From positions 310,001 through 374,000 of the forward strand of contig CANMVA010000001.1 in assembly GCA_947501355.1 (NCBI GenBank): DNA of 64,000 bases, given 5' to 3'. Shown here in pieces: positions 1-8,842 of this stretch. The notes under the pieces are model-generated. The model saw nothing but the letters and a program-made list of their open reading frames with translations, made no database searches and was not told where the DNA came from. The translations under genes and the position numbers were made by a program. The number at the start of each line of letters is the position of its first letter. Position 1 is the first letter of the stretch. The DNA comes from an uncultured Paracoccaceae bacterium. GTDB lineage: Bacteria > Pseudomonadota > Alphaproteobacteria > Rhodobacterales > Rhodobacteraceae.

Positions 1-132
1 GGCTCTGCCGCCGCCATGGGCGTGCGCGGGATCCCGGCGCTCTTTATGTTCAAGGACGGAGAAGTGATCTCGAACCGGGCGGGGGCTGCGCCGAAAGCGG
101 CCCTGCAAAGCTGGATTGACGAGTCGCTCTAA
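1..132 (+). CDS. trxA: Thioredoxin, C-terminal fragment (cut by window start)
   Basis: Only the last 43 codons are in the window, read in frame from base 1 to the TAA at 130-132. They carry the [12 protein letters not shown] stretch, which matches the thioredoxin strand with the conserved cis-proline, followed by the closing helix (QSWIDESL). The redox-active CGPC motif would lie upstream of the window. Thioredoxins reduce cytoplasmic disulfides. An intrinsic terminator follows about 20 bases after the stop, so this gene ends its own transcript and is not part of the hslVU operon. Assignment rests on a short segment, but the signature is characteristic. Confidence 0.8.
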   Translation, partial: GSAAAMGVRGIPALFMFKDGEVISNRAGAAPKAALQSWIDESL

Positions 133-154
133 GCGCGTTGACCCCGGAATGACG

Positions 155-180
155 AAGGGCGCCCCGGTGGCGCCCTTTTC
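155..180 (+). terminator. Intrinsic terminator after trxA
   Basis: Perfect 9-bp stem (AAGGGCGCC at 155-163 with GGCGCCCTT at 169-177), 5-base loop, running into TTTT at 176-179. It separates trxA from the hslVU transcript. Confidence 0.85.
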
Positions 181-188
181 TTTGAAAC

Positions 189-219
189 CTTGTGCGGGTT
201 TCACGCAGCCGCCATATAT
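189..219 (+). promoter_or_regulatory. Possible RpoH (heat-shock) promoter of hslVU
   Basis: CTTG at 189-192 is followed, 19 bases later, by CCATATAT at 212-219. The alphaproteobacterial RpoH consensus is CTTG-N17/18-CYTATNT, so the -35 is good while the -10 and the spacing are imperfect. hslVU is a classic heat-shock operon, which makes the reading reasonable but unproven. Confidence 0.35.
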
Positions 220-244
220 CAAACACTTACGACAGGAGGCCCCG

Positions 245-802
245 ATGGCTGACGAAACATTCCCCGGCTGGCATGGCACGACGATTATTGGCGTTCGTAA
301 AGGCGATAAGGTTGTGATTGCGGGTGATGGCCAGGTGAGTGTCGGCCAAACGGTCATGAAAGGCACGGCCAAGAAAGTGCGACGTCTTAATCCGGGCGGC
401 TATGATGTTGTCGCGGGCTTTGCCGGATCGACGGCGGATGCGTTCACGCTGCTGGAACGGCTTGAGAAAAAGCTCGAAGCGACGCCGGGCCAGTTGGCAC
501 GGGCGTCCGTTGAACTGGCCAAGGATTGGCGCACGGACAAGTATTTGCAGAAGCTCGAAGCGATGCTGATCGTCTCAGACGGCTCGGACCTCTATGTGAT
601 CACCGGCGCGGGCGATGTGCTGGAACCAGAGCATGACGTTACGGCTATCGGTTCAGGCGGAAACTTTGCCTTGGCCGCAGCCCGCGGCCTGATGGAGACC
701 GATCTGGACGCCGAAGAAATTGCCCGCAAAGCCATGGCCATCGCGGCAGATATCTGCGTCTACACCAATGGCAACCTGACTGTGGAGACGATCAGCAAAT
801 GA
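245..802 (+). CDS. hslV: ATP-dependent protease subunit HslV (ClpQ)
   Basis: Peptidase core of the bacterial two-component HslUV protease, forming dodecamers that degrade unfolded proteins delivered by HslU. The 185-residue protein shows the N-terminal threonine peptidase signature [11 protein letters not shown] and later [20 protein letters not shown]. The catalytic threonine should be T12, so an 11-residue propeptide precedes it, unlike the single Met of E. coli HslV. The start at 245 is chosen because AGGAGG sits at 234-239; the frame is open further upstream but that part runs through the trxA terminator. hslU overlaps its stop by 4 bases (ATGA), indicating translational coupling. Confidence 0.95.
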   Translation: MADETFPGWHGTTIIGVRKGDKVVIAGDGQVSVGQTVMKGTAKKVRRLNPGGYDVVAGFAGSTADAFTLLERLEKKLEATPGQLARASVELAKDWRTDKYLQKLEAMLIVSDGSDLYVITGAGDVLEPEHDVTAIGSGGNFALAAARGLMETDLDAEEIARKAMAIAADICVYTNGNLTVETISK

Positions 803-2106
803 CCGACCTGACCCCTCGCGAAATCGTCTCGGAGCTTGATCGTTTCATCATCGGCCAAAAAGACGCCAAGCGCGCTGTCGCCGTTGCCCTGCGGAACCGC
901 TGGCGACGCAAGCAGCTGAGCGATGATCTGCGCGATGAGGTTTATCCCAAAAACATTCTGATGATCGGCCCCACCGGTGTCGGCAAGACCGAGATTTCGC
1001 GCCGTCTGGCAAAACTCGCGCGCGCGCCTTTCATCAAGGTCGAAGCGACCAAGTTCACCGAAGTGGGCTATGTTGGTCGCGACGTCGAACAGATCGTGCG
1101 CGATCTAGTGGACAGCGCCATTGCCATGACCCGCGAGAGCATGCGCGAGGATGTCAAAGCAAAGGCTCATGCCGCCGCGGAAGAGCGCGTGATAGAGGCG
1201 ATTGCCGGTGCCGATGCCCGCGAAGGCACCCGCGACATGTTCCGCAAGAAGCTGAAAGCGGGGGAGCTGGACGACACCGTGATTGAGCTTGAGGTCGCCG
1301 AAAGCGGTCCTCCTCCGATGTTTGAAATCCCCGGCCAGCCGGGCGCCGGCATGGGTGGAATGATGAACCTGGGCGACATGCTGGGCAAAGCCTTTGGCGG
1401 GCGCACAGTCAAACGCAAACTGACGGTTGCCGAAAGCTATGAAACGCTGATCAGCGAGGAAGCCGACAAGCTGCTGGACGATGAAACGGTGAATGCAGCT
1501 GCGATGGAGGCGGTCGCGCAGAACGGGATCGTTTTTCTGGATGAGATCGACAAGGTCTGCGCCCGCTCCGATGCGCGCGGCGGCGATGTCAGCCGCGAGG
1601 GCGTGCAGCGCGACCTTCTGCCGTTGATCGAAGGCACCACTGTTTCAACGAAGCATGGCCCTGTGAAAACCGATCATATCCTCTTTATTGCGTCGGGCGC
1701 ATTCCACATCGCGAAACCCTCCGATCTGCTGCCGGAACTGCAGGGCCGCCTGCCGATCCGAGTCGAGCTGCGCGCGCTCACGGAAGAGGATTTTGTGCGT
1801 ATCCTGACGGAAACCGACAACGCGCTGACCCTGCAATACACCGCGCTGATGGGCACCGAAGAGGTGACTGTCACGTTCACCGAAGACGGCATCAAAGCGC
1901 TGGCCGAGATTGCGGCGCAAGTGAATGAGACGGTCGAGAACATTGGCGCGCGGCGGCTTTACACCGTGATGGAGCGCGTCTTTGAAGACCTCTCCTTCAG
2001 CGCCCCGGATCGGTCGGGTGATGAAGTCACCGTGGACGATGCGTTCGTCCGCACCCATTTGGGCGAGTTCATCAAGTCGGCTGATATAAGCCGTTATGTC
2101 CTCTAG
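799..2106 (+). CDS. hslU: ATPase/unfoldase subunit HslU (ClpY)
   Basis: AAA+ unfoldase that caps HslV and threads substrates into it. The 435 residues match the family length. Walker A GPTGVGKT is at 57-64, Walker B VFLDEIDK at 245-252, and between them lies the intermediate (I) domain, with a Gly/Met-rich piece at about 181-200. The C-terminal tail ends SRYVL, equivalent to the tail that inserts into HslV pockets and activates the protease. Starts on the ATGA overlap with hslV. The next gene follows after only 6 bases. Confidence 0.97.
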   Translation: MTDLTPREIVSELDRFIIGQKDAKRAVAVALRNRWRRKQLSDDLRDEVYPKNILMIGPTGVGKTEISRRLAKLARAPFIKVEATKFTEVGYVGRDVEQIVRDLVDSAIAMTRESMREDVKAKAHAAAEERVIEAIAGADAREGTRDMFRKKLKAGELDDTVIELEVAESGPPPMFEIPGQPGAGMGGMMNLGDMLGKAFGGRTVKRKLTVAESYETLISEEADKLLDDETVNAAAMEAVAQNGIVFLDEIDKVCARSDARGGDVSREGVQRDLLPLIEGTTVSTKHGPVKTDHILFIASGAFHIAKPSDLLPELQGRLPIRVELRALTEEDFVRILTETDNALTLQYTALMGTEEVTVTFTEDGIKALAEIAAQVNETVENIGARRLYTVMERVFEDLSFSAPDRSGDEVTVDDAFVRTHLGEFIKSADISRYVL

Positions 2107-2112
2107 CGTCTT

Positions 2113-3336
2113 GTGAAGGTCCCCGACTTCCTGCGCGACAATGCCCGCTGGCTGGGCGCCGGGGCCTTGCTGACGTTTTTCTCCAGCTTCGGGCAGACGT
2201 TTTTTATCTCGATCTACTCCGAGCAAATTCGCACGGACTTCGCGTTGAGCCATGCGGGTTGGGGCAGCCTTTATGCCATTGCGACCACCGCCTCCGCGGC
2301 GGTGATGGTTTGGGCGGGCATTCTTACAGACATCTTTCGGGTGCGTGTTTTGGGGCCGCTTGTTTTGGCTTTGCTCACCATCGCTTGTCTCAGCATGGCG
2401 CTGGCCCCCGCTGCATGGATGCTGTTCGGTGTGATCTTCCTGCTTAGATTTGCGGGCCAAGGCATGATGAGCCATGTCGCCGCGGTCGCTATGACGCGCT
2501 GGTTTGTGAAAACGCGTGGCAAAGCCCTGTCGACAGCCGCGGTGGGTTTCGCCTTTGGCGAGGCAATTCTGCCCCTGTCCTTCGTGGCGTTGCTGGCCGT
2601 GCTGGGTTGGCGCATCCACTGGGGCATCTGCGCGGCACTTTGTGTGCTGGCAATCCCAATGTTGCTCTGGCTTTTGCGCCAGGAACGCACGCCGCAAGCC
2701 ATCGCAAAAGACACACAATCGGTCGGCATGGCTGGGCGTCACTGGACACGGGGCCAAGCGGTCAAACACCCGCTTTTCTGGTTGATGGTTCCGACATTGC
2801 TGGGGCCTGCGGCTTTTGTGACTGCGTTCTTTTTCCAGCAAGTGCCGCTGGCCACGGAAAAAGGCTGGGCTCATATCGAGCTTGTCGCGCTCTTTCCCCT
2901 CTACACGCTGGTCAGCATCGCGGCGACGATCGGATCAGGCGTGTTGATCGACAAGTTCGGGACATCCCGGATGATCCCGATCTTTCAACTGCCGATGGTG
3001 GCCGCCTTTACCATGATCTCGGTTACCGAGACGCTACTGGGCGCAGCAGCAGGTGTTGCCTTGATGGCGATCACCGTGGGCGCAAATGCGACCGTCCCGA
3101 CGGCGTTCTGGGCAGAGTTTTACGGCACGCGATTTATCGGTGGGATCAAATCCATGGCCGCTGCCATCATGGTTCTGGGATCTGCCATTGGGCCCGGTTT
3201 GACCGGTTTTCTGCTGGATCAGGGTCTAAATCTGAGCATTCAGATGCTTGGCTTTGCGGTCTATTTCCTGATCGCTTCAGGTCTGGCCGCGATCGGTATT
3301 GGACGGTCGCGCATGACGCTACCGCTGGCGACGTAG
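2113..3336 (+). CDS. MFS transporter
   Basis: A 407-residue membrane protein with about twelve hydrophobic segments, in the range of the major facilitator superfamily. After the first helix there is a long amphipathic stretch, then LTDIFRVRVLGP, which resembles the MFS loop 2-3 motif (G-x-L-x-D-R). The second half repeats this as GVLIDKFGTSRMI, as expected from the internal duplication. The substrate cannot be told from sequence. Start is a GTG 6 bases after hslU with no strong ribosome site, so a later start is possible. Its 3' end overlaps the convergent smr gene by 18 bases. Confidence 0.8.
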   Translation: MKVPDFLRDNARWLGAGALLTFFSSFGQTFFISIYSEQIRTDFALSHAGWGSLYAIATTASAAVMVWAGILTDIFRVRVLGPLVLALLTIACLSMALAPAAWMLFGVIFLLRFAGQGMMSHVAAVAMTRWFVKTRGKALSTAAVGFAFGEAILPLSFVALLAVLGWRIHWGICAALCVLAIPMLLWLLRQERTPQAIAKDTQSVGMAGRHWTRGQAVKHPLFWLMVPTLLGPAAFVTAFFFQQVPLATEKGWAHIELVALFPLYTLVSIAATIGSGVLIDKFGTSRMIPIFQLPMVAAFTMISVTETLLGAAAGVALMAITVGANATVPTAFWAEFYGTRFIGGIKSMAAAIMVLGSAIGPGLTGFLLDQGLNLSIQMLGFAVYFLIASGLAAIGIGRSRMTLPLAT

Positions 3337-3900
3337 ATAGACGTAATAGGCCCCTTCACCGCCATGCTTGATATGCGCTGGCGTGATCTGCATCACCACC
3401 TGCGCCAAAGCGCCTTGTCTTAACCATTGTGGCACCTGATGCCGCAAAACCCCGCGCGGGGTCGGGATCGGCCCGTCATGTTCGGAAACGCGCCCCTTTC
3501 CGGTGATCACAAGAACCAATCGCGCACCCGATCCATGGGCAGACAGGATGAAGCGCGTCAGGGCGGGATGCGCCTGTGACAAGGTCATGCCGTGCAAGTC
3601 AATCCGGACATCGGGTGAGAGTTTCCCCCGCTTCATCCGGGTGAAGGATTTGCGGTCCATTTGCACGGGCTCACGGCGGAAATGGTCGTGCAGATCAGGT
3701 TTGAGGTCATGGGCGGGCATCCGCTTTGCCTTCTGGCCAATTGTGAAGGTTGAGATGTCGCGCTTTTCTGGGGCAGGCTTCTTGGCCGGCTGGTTGATCG
3801 TTGCCGTGCGCTTGACCGGGTGCATCGGAACAGCCGTTTCTGCCACTTGCTTCCACAGCTCCGCCTCGTCCGGGCGCAGATCACGGCGCTTCCGGCTCAT
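3319..3900 (-). CDS. Smr-domain protein (MutS2 C-terminal family)
   Basis: 193 residues: a charged, probably disordered N-terminal half (RKRRDLRPDEAEL) and a C-terminal Smr domain from about residue 95. The domain begins with VRIDLHGMT (the LDxHG motif) and has TGKGR in the middle and HGGEGAYYVYLRR at the end, where family members have HGGxGALYV. Smr domains bind nucleic acid and some are nicking endonucleases; the stand-alone form has no settled role. Last gene of tim44-mltA-smr, starting on an ATGA overlap with mltA. Confidence 0.85.
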   Translation of the reverse strand: MSRKRRDLRPDEAELWKQVAETAVPMHPVKRTATINQPAKKPAPEKRDISTFTIGQKAKRMPAHDLKPDLHDHFRREPVQMDRKSFTRMKRGKLSPDVRIDLHGMTLSQAHPALTRFILSAHGSGARLVLVITGKGRVSEHDGPIPTPRGVLRHQVPQWLRQGALAQVVMQITPAHIKHGGEGAYYVYLRRQR

Positions 3901-4937
3901 CTGTCCGGGTCCGTCACGGCGGAGTAGGCGCGCTGGATGGGCAGCAACACAACCAGTCGCCCAGCGTCGCGCACGCGACCCGCCTTGCGTCCCGCCTCAT
4001 CGCCAGTGCCGTAGAAGATATCGGCCCTTTGCGCGCTTTTGATCGCCGATCCTGTATCCTGCGCGACCATCAGCCGGCGCATGGGGTCAGCACCCTCTTT
4101 CTCAATCCAGACCGGCGCGCCAAGGGGCACGATGTCAGGATCAACCGCGATGGAACGCCCCGCCGTGATCGAGCGGTTCATCGCCCCCAGCGGGCCTTGA
4201 TCGGCAGGCACATCGCTGACCTCGCGGAAGAACACATACGAGTCGTTATGCTGAAGCAAGGCGCGACCATCCACCGGGTTTTCGGCCACCCAATTGCGGA
4301 TCACCTGGGCCGAAACCTCGTGCGGCTCAAACACCTGACGGCGGATCAGCTCTTGTCCGATGGAGCGATATTCGTGGCCGTTCTTGCCCCCATACCCCAC
4401 ACGCACCAAGCCGCCTTCGGCCAGCTTGATGCGACCAGATCCTTGAACTTGAAGGAAAAATTTATCGACTGGGTTCTCCAGCCACACGATTTCAAGATCG
4501 CGGCCAACCAGCGCGTCACTTTCCTCAATCTCCTTGCGGGTCAGCCAGGGCGTGTTCGGCATCACCTCTGGTGGCGTGCGATAAAGCGGGTACGCAAACC
4601 GATCGCTTTGCATGCGCGATCCGGTCAATTCCGGCTCGTAGTAGCCGGTGAACAGCGCTTCATTGCCGTCGGTAATCAGCACTGGCTTGAAGAACAGCTC
4701 AAAGAACTGACGCGCGTTTTTTTGCTGGCTGGCCACCGCGCAGAGCGACAGCCAGTCAGGGTCTTTCAGATCTGTGCAGGTGTTGCGAAAAACCTCAAAG
4801 GCTGCGTTGTGATCATCCTCAGCCCAGCCTTCAAGGTCGGAAAATTCCAAGGTGCGAACCGTCACCTCTGCGCTGAGAGAAGAGGCCGACATCGCGATGG
4901 TCAGTCCGAAAAGAGCCGCCCCAAGGGCGCGGCTCAT
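3897..4937 (-). CDS. mltA: Membrane-bound lytic murein transglycosylase A (MltA)
   Basis: Cleaves peptidoglycan glycan strands to 1,6-anhydro ends. Visible motifs are GYYEPELTGSR, VQGSGRI, YGGKNGHEYRSIG and, near the C-terminus, the 3D-domain segment AQDTGSAIKSAQRADIFYGTG whose aspartates form the active site. I take the start at 4937 (346 residues) because it overlaps the tim44 stop as ATGA; an in-frame ATG 24 bases upstream is less likely. The N-terminus is then MSRALGAALFGLTIAMSASSLSA, a signal peptide with no lipobox cysteine, so it appears to be an exported rather than lipid-anchored member. Confidence 0.93.
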   Translation of the reverse strand: MSRALGAALFGLTIAMSASSLSAEVTVRTLEFSDLEGWAEDDHNAAFEVFRNTCTDLKDPDWLSLCAVASQQKNARQFFELFFKPVLITDGNEALFTGYYEPELTGSRMQSDRFAYPLYRTPPEVMPNTPWLTRKEIEESDALVGRDLEIVWLENPVDKFFLQVQGSGRIKLAEGGLVRVGYGGKNGHEYRSIGQELIRRQVFEPHEVSAQVIRNWVAENPVDGRALLQHNDSYVFFREVSDVPADQGPLGAMNRSITAGRSIAVDPDIVPLGAPVWIEKEGADPMRRLMVAQDTGSAIKSAQRADIFYGTGDEAGRKAGRVRDAGRLVVLLPIQRAYSAVTDPDR

Positions 4938-5596
4938 TCGCCTGTTGCGACAAGCCGCCAATTTGGATCGTCCGATCCCATGACCCGCGAGAATGTCCAG
5001 ACATCTTTCTGGCGTTTGACCTCGCTGGGGTGGCCTTCGATGATATCGCCGCCTTTGTCGCGCACGACCGAGGTGAGCTCCCCGACAAAACGCACCGAAA
5101 CTTCGCCTTCGGTGGTTTCGGGATCAAATTCGGCAGCCACGAGGTTCATCTCGCGGACGCCGCGGAAATCAGCCTCGATCGTCAGGCCTTGTTCTTCGCG
5201 GGCCTCGACGACGGCAGCGAAGCTTTCATACACGTCTTCGTCAAGGAACGGCTTGATCTCTTCCAGCTCGCCTTTCTCAAAGCCCATGAGGATCATTTCA
5301 TATGCGCCACGCGCACCTTGAAGAAACTCGCCCACATGAAAGGAGCTATCCGCACCTTTCATTTTCGCTAAAGCTTCGGCTGCGGCGGATTTTTCATCGA
5401 CGTGATCCGTAATGTCATGGTCCGGACCGCCTTCGATCACTTCAAAGTCCGGGCGGGAGGATCGCGATGATGCGTCCTGAAGCGGAACAGGGGGCTTCTC
5501 AAAGCCTTCCCGCGTTCCAAGCACGCTTTTCAGGCGCAAAATCAGAAAAACTGCGATGCCGGCAAGAACCAAAATCTGGATAAGGGCAGAGCTCAT
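4934..5596 (-). CDS. Tim44-domain inner-membrane protein (TimA-like)
   Basis: 220 residues starting MSSALIQILVLAGIAVFLI, a single N-terminal transmembrane helix, then an acidic linker and a C-terminal Tim44-like domain (from about residue 85) with the motif FLQGARGAYEMILMGFEKGELEEIKPFLDEDVY. Mitochondrial Tim44 tethers the import motor; alphaproteobacterial TimA proteins are its relatives of uncertain role. The start at 5596 has AGAGG just upstream; a longer frame to 5674 lacks this and runs through the promoter region. First gene of the leftward tim44-mltA-smr operon and divergent from fxsA. Confidence 0.88.
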   Translation of the reverse strand: MSSALIQILVLAGIAVFLILRLKSVLGTREGFEKPPVPLQDASSRSSRPDFEVIEGGPDHDITDHVDEKSAAAEALAKMKGADSSFHVGEFLQGARGAYEMILMGFEKGELEEIKPFLDEDVYESFAAVVEAREEQGLTIEADFRGVREMNLVAAEFDPETTEGEVSVRFVGELTSVVRDKGGDIIEGHPSEVKRQKDVWTFSRVMGSDDPNWRLVATGE

Positions 5597-5641
5597 TGAA
5601 ACCTCTTTCAGGGGCGGGGCATGGTAACGTGCACTCAACGG

Positions 5642-5669
5642 ACATATGTAAGTCAGGTGGTGGGTCAAG
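5642..5669 (-). promoter_or_regulatory. Possible RpoH-type promoter of tim44-mltA-smr
   Basis: On the minus strand CTTG (plus-strand 5666-5669) is followed after exactly 17 bases by CATATGT (5642-5648), a 6 of 7 match to CYTATNT. The predicted start of transcription lies about 40 bases before the tim44 ATG. Part of it could also be read as a sigma-70 -35 (TTGACC), so the sigma factor is uncertain. Confidence 0.35.
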
Positions 5670-5700
5670 TCCACCGCAGCACTTAGACGTGAGGTTCCCC

Positions 5701-6195
5701 ATGTGGCTGTTCATCGCCTTTCTGGCCGTTCCGCTGATCGAGATTGCCCTTTTTCTGCAAGTCGGGGGGCTAATCGGCTTTTGGCCAACGATGGGAACCG
5801 TGGTTCTGACGGCGATTCTCGGCACTTGGCTGGTGCGGTCTCAGGGGCTGATGGCGATATCAAACGTGCGGCGCTCCTTCTCTGACCTGAACGATCCCAC
5901 CGAACCACTGGCCCATGGCGCGATGATACTGTTTTCCGGAGCGCTTTTGCTGACGCCAGGGTTTTTTACTGATGGTGTCGGCTTTGCCCTGTTGGTTCCA
6001 GGCATTCGGGCGGCGCTTTTTCGCTACCTGCGCACAAAGATCAAAGTGCAGTCCTTCAGCACCGGTCCGGACATGCGGCAGAACCCTCGCGCGCGTCCGC
6101 GTCCGACACAAAGCGGCGTGATTGATGGCGACTACGAAGAGGTTGATCCGCCAAAACGCCCAACGGATAGCCCTTCCGGCTGGACCAAGCATTGA
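5701..6195 (+). CDS. fxsA: FxsA family membrane protein
   Basis: 164 residues. The N-terminal 100 residues match FxsA: MWLFIAFLAVPLIEIALFLQVG, then TWLVRSQGLMAISNVRR, and GAMILFSGALLLTPGFFTDGVGFALLVPGIR. It should have three to four membrane helices and a hydrophilic tail rich in R, P and D. FxsA was named for suppressing F-plasmid exclusion of phage T7 in E. coli; its native role is not known. ATG at 5701 has GAGG 8 bases upstream. secB follows in the same direction after about 55 bases. Confidence 0.9.
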   Translation: MWLFIAFLAVPLIEIALFLQVGGLIGFWPTMGTVVLTAILGTWLVRSQGLMAISNVRRSFSDLNDPTEPLAHGAMILFSGALLLTPGFFTDGVGFALLVPGIRAALFRYLRTKIKVQSFSTGPDMRQNPRARPRPTQSGVIDGDYEEVDPPKRPTDSPSGWTKH

Positions 6196-6249
6196 GACTG
6201 CCGCGGCAGAGTGCTAAACGCGCCGCAAGTCATATTCAGGAGTAAACCC

Positions 6250-6747
6250 ATGGCCGAAACAAACGGAGCCGCCGACCAGCAACAGGCGCCTCAGGTCAAA
6301 ATGCAGATCCTCGCGCAATTTATTCGCGATCTATCCTTTGAGAACATTCTGGCGCAGAAAGGCGTGTCCGGTGAGGTCACCCCGGACGTTCAGGTTCAGG
6401 TGAACCTCGACGCCAAGAAGCGCCCGACCGAGCATCAGTATGAGGTGGTCGTAAAAACGCAGATCACCTCGAAAGCGAAAGATGGAGGCGAGACGCTGTT
6501 CATCATGGAGCTGGAGTATGCGGGCATCTTCCATATCGAGAACGTGCCGGATGAGCAGATGCACCCGTTCCTGCTGATCGAATGCCCGCGGATGTTGTTC
6601 CCGTTCCTGCGCCGCATCGTATCTGACGTCAGCCGCGACGGTGGCTTCCCGCCGCTGAACCTTGAAAATATCGACTTCATGGCGCTTTACCGCGCCGAGA
6701 TCGCCAAGCGCATGGAAGCTGAAAAAGCCGCGGCGCCCGCGAATTAA
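6250..6747 (+). CDS. secB: Protein-export chaperone SecB
   Basis: 165 residues. Tetrameric cytoplasmic chaperone that keeps preproteins unfolded and passes them to SecA (secA is also in this window, at 60.9 kb). Family segments visible: QFIRDLSFENI, YEVVVKTQI, ELEYAGIF, and CPRMLFPFLRRIVSDVSRDGGFPPLNLENIDF, the most conserved SecB region. ATG at 6250 is preceded by AGGAG at 6238-6242, so an in-frame start 39 bases upstream is rejected. Ends one base before the convergent dnaQ. Confidence 0.97.
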   Translation: MAETNGAADQQQAPQVKMQILAQFIRDLSFENILAQKGVSGEVTPDVQVQVNLDAKKRPTEHQYEVVVKTQITSKAKDGGETLFIMELEYAGIFHIENVPDEQMHPFLLIECPRMLFPFLRRIVSDVSRDGGFPPLNLENIDFMALYRAEIAKRMEAEKAAAPAN

Positions 6748-6748
6748 G

Positions 6749-7435
6749 TCAGCGCGCCCACAACGCCGCGTCGCCGAGTTTTTCGACAAAGGCTTTGTGG
6801 GCCGCCTCTTCCTCGGCAGTCAATCGCGACGGCAAAGGCGTGGGTCGCTGGGACGGACGCCAGTCTTCCCCAGACGCGTCATCTTTCGTATTTTGCGAAG
6901 ATGTGCTCAGCCCAAAATCAGGCTGCTTGCCGCCAATCAGCTCAAGATAGACCTCTGCCAAAATCTCGGAATCAAGCAGCGCGCCGTGCAAGGTGCGGGA
7001 CGAATTATCGATGCCAAACCGTCTGCAAAGCGCATCGAGGGACGCGGGCGATCCGGGAAACTTTTTGCGGGCGATCATCAGCGTGTCGATGGCTTGATCC
7101 ATAGGCAGGGCAGGCCGTTTCACCCAACCAAGCTCGGCATTGAGAAATTTCATATCGAAGGCGGCGTTGTGGATGACCAGTTTTGCGTCACCGATGAAAT
7201 CGACAAAGGCCTGCGCGATATCCGCAAACACCGGCTTGTCGCGTAGGAAGTCATCGCCCAGCCCGTGCACCTCAAAGGCTGCCTGCGGCATGGACCGTTC
7301 GGGATTGATGTATTGATGATAGGTTTTGCCCGTCGCGACATGGTTCCACAGCTCAACCGCACCAATCTCGACGATGCGGTCGCCTTCGCCGGGCTCAAAA
7401 CCAGTGGTTTCTGTATCAAGCACGATCTCACGCAT
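6749..7435 (-). CDS. dnaQ: DNA polymerase III epsilon subunit (3'-5' exonuclease)
   Basis: 228 residues. Proofreading exonuclease of the replicative polymerase. The DEDDh motifs are present: Exo I LDTETTG (D7, E9), Exo II VIHNAAFDMKFLN, and Exo III HGALLDSEILAEVYLEL with its His and Asp. The C-terminal 45 residues are a linker that would bind the alpha subunit. Terminal gene of the maf-aroE-coaE-dnaQ operon; its ATG lies 8 bases inside the end of coaE. This neighbourhood is conserved beside the origin in several alphaproteobacteria. Confidence 0.96.
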   Translation of the reverse strand: MREIVLDTETTGFEPGEGDRIVEIGAVELWNHVATGKTYHQYINPERSMPQAAFEVHGLGDDFLRDKPVFADIAQAFVDFIGDAKLVIHNAAFDMKFLNAELGWVKRPALPMDQAIDTLMIARKKFPGSPASLDALCRRFGIDNSSRTLHGALLDSEILAEVYLELIGGKQPDFGLSTSSQNTKDDASGEDWRPSQRPTPLPSRLTAEEEAAHKAFVEKLGDAALWAR

Positions 7436-8012
7436 CTTTTTGCCCCCTCAAATCATCCAGAATGGCCGCGACCTGACGTTCCGCAGCTTCAATCGACGTC
7501 GTCTCGACCACATAATCGGCACGGTCTCGTTTTTCGGCATCTGGCAGCTGTTTGGCAAGAATAGTGTCGAATTGCGCTTCTGTCATCGTGCCGCGGTCTA
7601 GCACACGGACACGCTGAACATCTGGCGGGGCAGAGACGACAACGATTTTGTCAACACGGGCGTCGCCGCCGGTTTCAAAAAGCAGCGGGATGTCCAAAAG
7701 CACCAATTCCTCTTTATGGGCAGTCAGAAACGCTGCGCGATCCGCGGCAACGAGCGGGTGCACAATCGTCTCGATCACCCTCAATGCGTCGGGATCATCC
7801 GAGATCAGCGCCTTGAGTTGAGTGCGTGAAACAGCGCCGTCCACAATTGCAGATGGAAAAGCATCGCCCAGCGGCACCACAGCGGCACCACCTTTGGCGT
7901 ACAGCCGATGCACCGCCGCATCTGCGTCCCAAACAGGGACGCCATGCGCCGCGAACATCCCAGCAGTCGTCGATTTACCCATCCCGATGGAGCCGGTCAG
8001 CCCGACGATCAT
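7428..8012 (-). CDS. coaE: Dephospho-CoA kinase
   Basis: 194 residues. Phosphorylates the 3' hydroxyl of dephospho-CoA, the last step of coenzyme A synthesis. The P-loop is GLTGSIGMGKST near the N-terminus, followed by GVPVWDADAAVHRLY (the substrate-binding DAD motif) and LLDIPLLFETGGDARVD. Starts on a 4-base overlap with aroE. Confidence 0.96.
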   Translation of the reverse strand: MIVGLTGSIGMGKSTTAGMFAAHGVPVWDADAAVHRLYAKGGAAVVPLGDAFPSAIVDGAVSRTQLKALISDDPDALRVIETIVHPLVAADRAAFLTAHKEELVLLDIPLLFETGGDARVDKIVVVSAPPDVQRVRVLDRGTMTEAQFDTILAKQLPDAEKRDRADYVVETTSIEAAERQVAAILDDLRGQKDA

Positions 8013-8842
8013 GCGAGAACGGCCGCGCGCAGTTGGTCGTCAACTTCCGGGCGCTTGCCGAACCACCGCTCGAAGGCGGGCGTGGCCTGATGCAGCAACA
8101 TTCCAAGGCCGTCGACAGTCGTGCAGCCCTTCTCACGCGCATCGCGCAGCAGCTTCGTTTCAAGCGGGGCATAAACCAGATCGGTCACGACCGCATCGCT
8201 GCGCAGCCCGTCCAGCGGCACCCGCAATTCCGAATGGCCCGTCATTCCAAGAGAGGTCGTGTTCACCACCGTCGCAGCATCCTCCAGGATGTTGCCTGCC
8301 TTCACCCAATCGACAACCACGATCTTGCTGCCAAATTCCTTTTGCAGATATTCCGCGCGCTGGCGTGTTCGGTTGGTCAGCAGAATTTGCGGAACACCAG
8401 CCTCCAGCAGCGCCGCAATCACAGCGCGGCTTGCGCCACCGGCTCCGAAAACAGCTGCCGGGCCACGCCCCGGTTTCCACCCCGGCGCGCCAGAGCGGAG
8501 ATTTTCAAGAAACCCATACCCGTCGGTGTTATCGGCATGGATCTTGCCGTCCTTGCGGAAGATCAGCGTGTTCGCGGCCCCCATCAGAGCGGCACGATCT
8601 GTCACGATATCAGACAGTCCGACGACCGCCTCCTTGTGCGGGATCGTCACGTTCAGCCCGACAAACCCCAGCTTGGGCAGAAGGCGCAATGTGTCCTCTA
8701 GCGTGTTGGTCGTCACATGAAGCGGTATGTATTGACCAGGCAGCCCATAGCGTTTCAGCCAATGGCCGTGCAGTTGCGGGGATCGGCTATGGGCAATCGG
8801 GTCACCGATCACGCCGGCGAGGGGGATGGACTTGGCGTTCAT
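8009..8842 (-). CDS. aroE: Shikimate dehydrogenase (NADP+)
   Basis: 277 residues. Reduces 3-dehydroshikimate to shikimate in aromatic amino-acid synthesis. Shikimate-binding SRSP is at 19-22, the catalytic lysine is K70 in NVTIPHK, the partner aspartate D107 is in NTDGYG, and the NADP-binding loop GAGGASRA is at about 133-140. Overlaps the end of maf by 4 bases and is overlapped by coaE by 4, so the four genes maf, aroE, coaE and dnaQ are translationally chained. Confidence 0.96.
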   Translation of the reverse strand: MNAKSIPLAGVIGDPIAHSRSPQLHGHWLKRYGLPGQYIPLHVTTNTLEDTLRLLPKLGFVGLNVTIPHKEAVVGLSDIVTDRAALMGAANTLIFRKDGKIHADNTDGYGFLENLRSGAPGWKPGRGPAAVFGAGGASRAVIAALLEAGVPQILLTNRTRQRAEYLQKEFGSKIVVVDWVKAGNILEDAATVVNTTSLGMTGHSELRVPLDGLRSDAVVTDLVYAPLETKLLRDAREKGCTTVDGLGMLLHQATPAFERWFGKRPEVDDQLRAAVLA

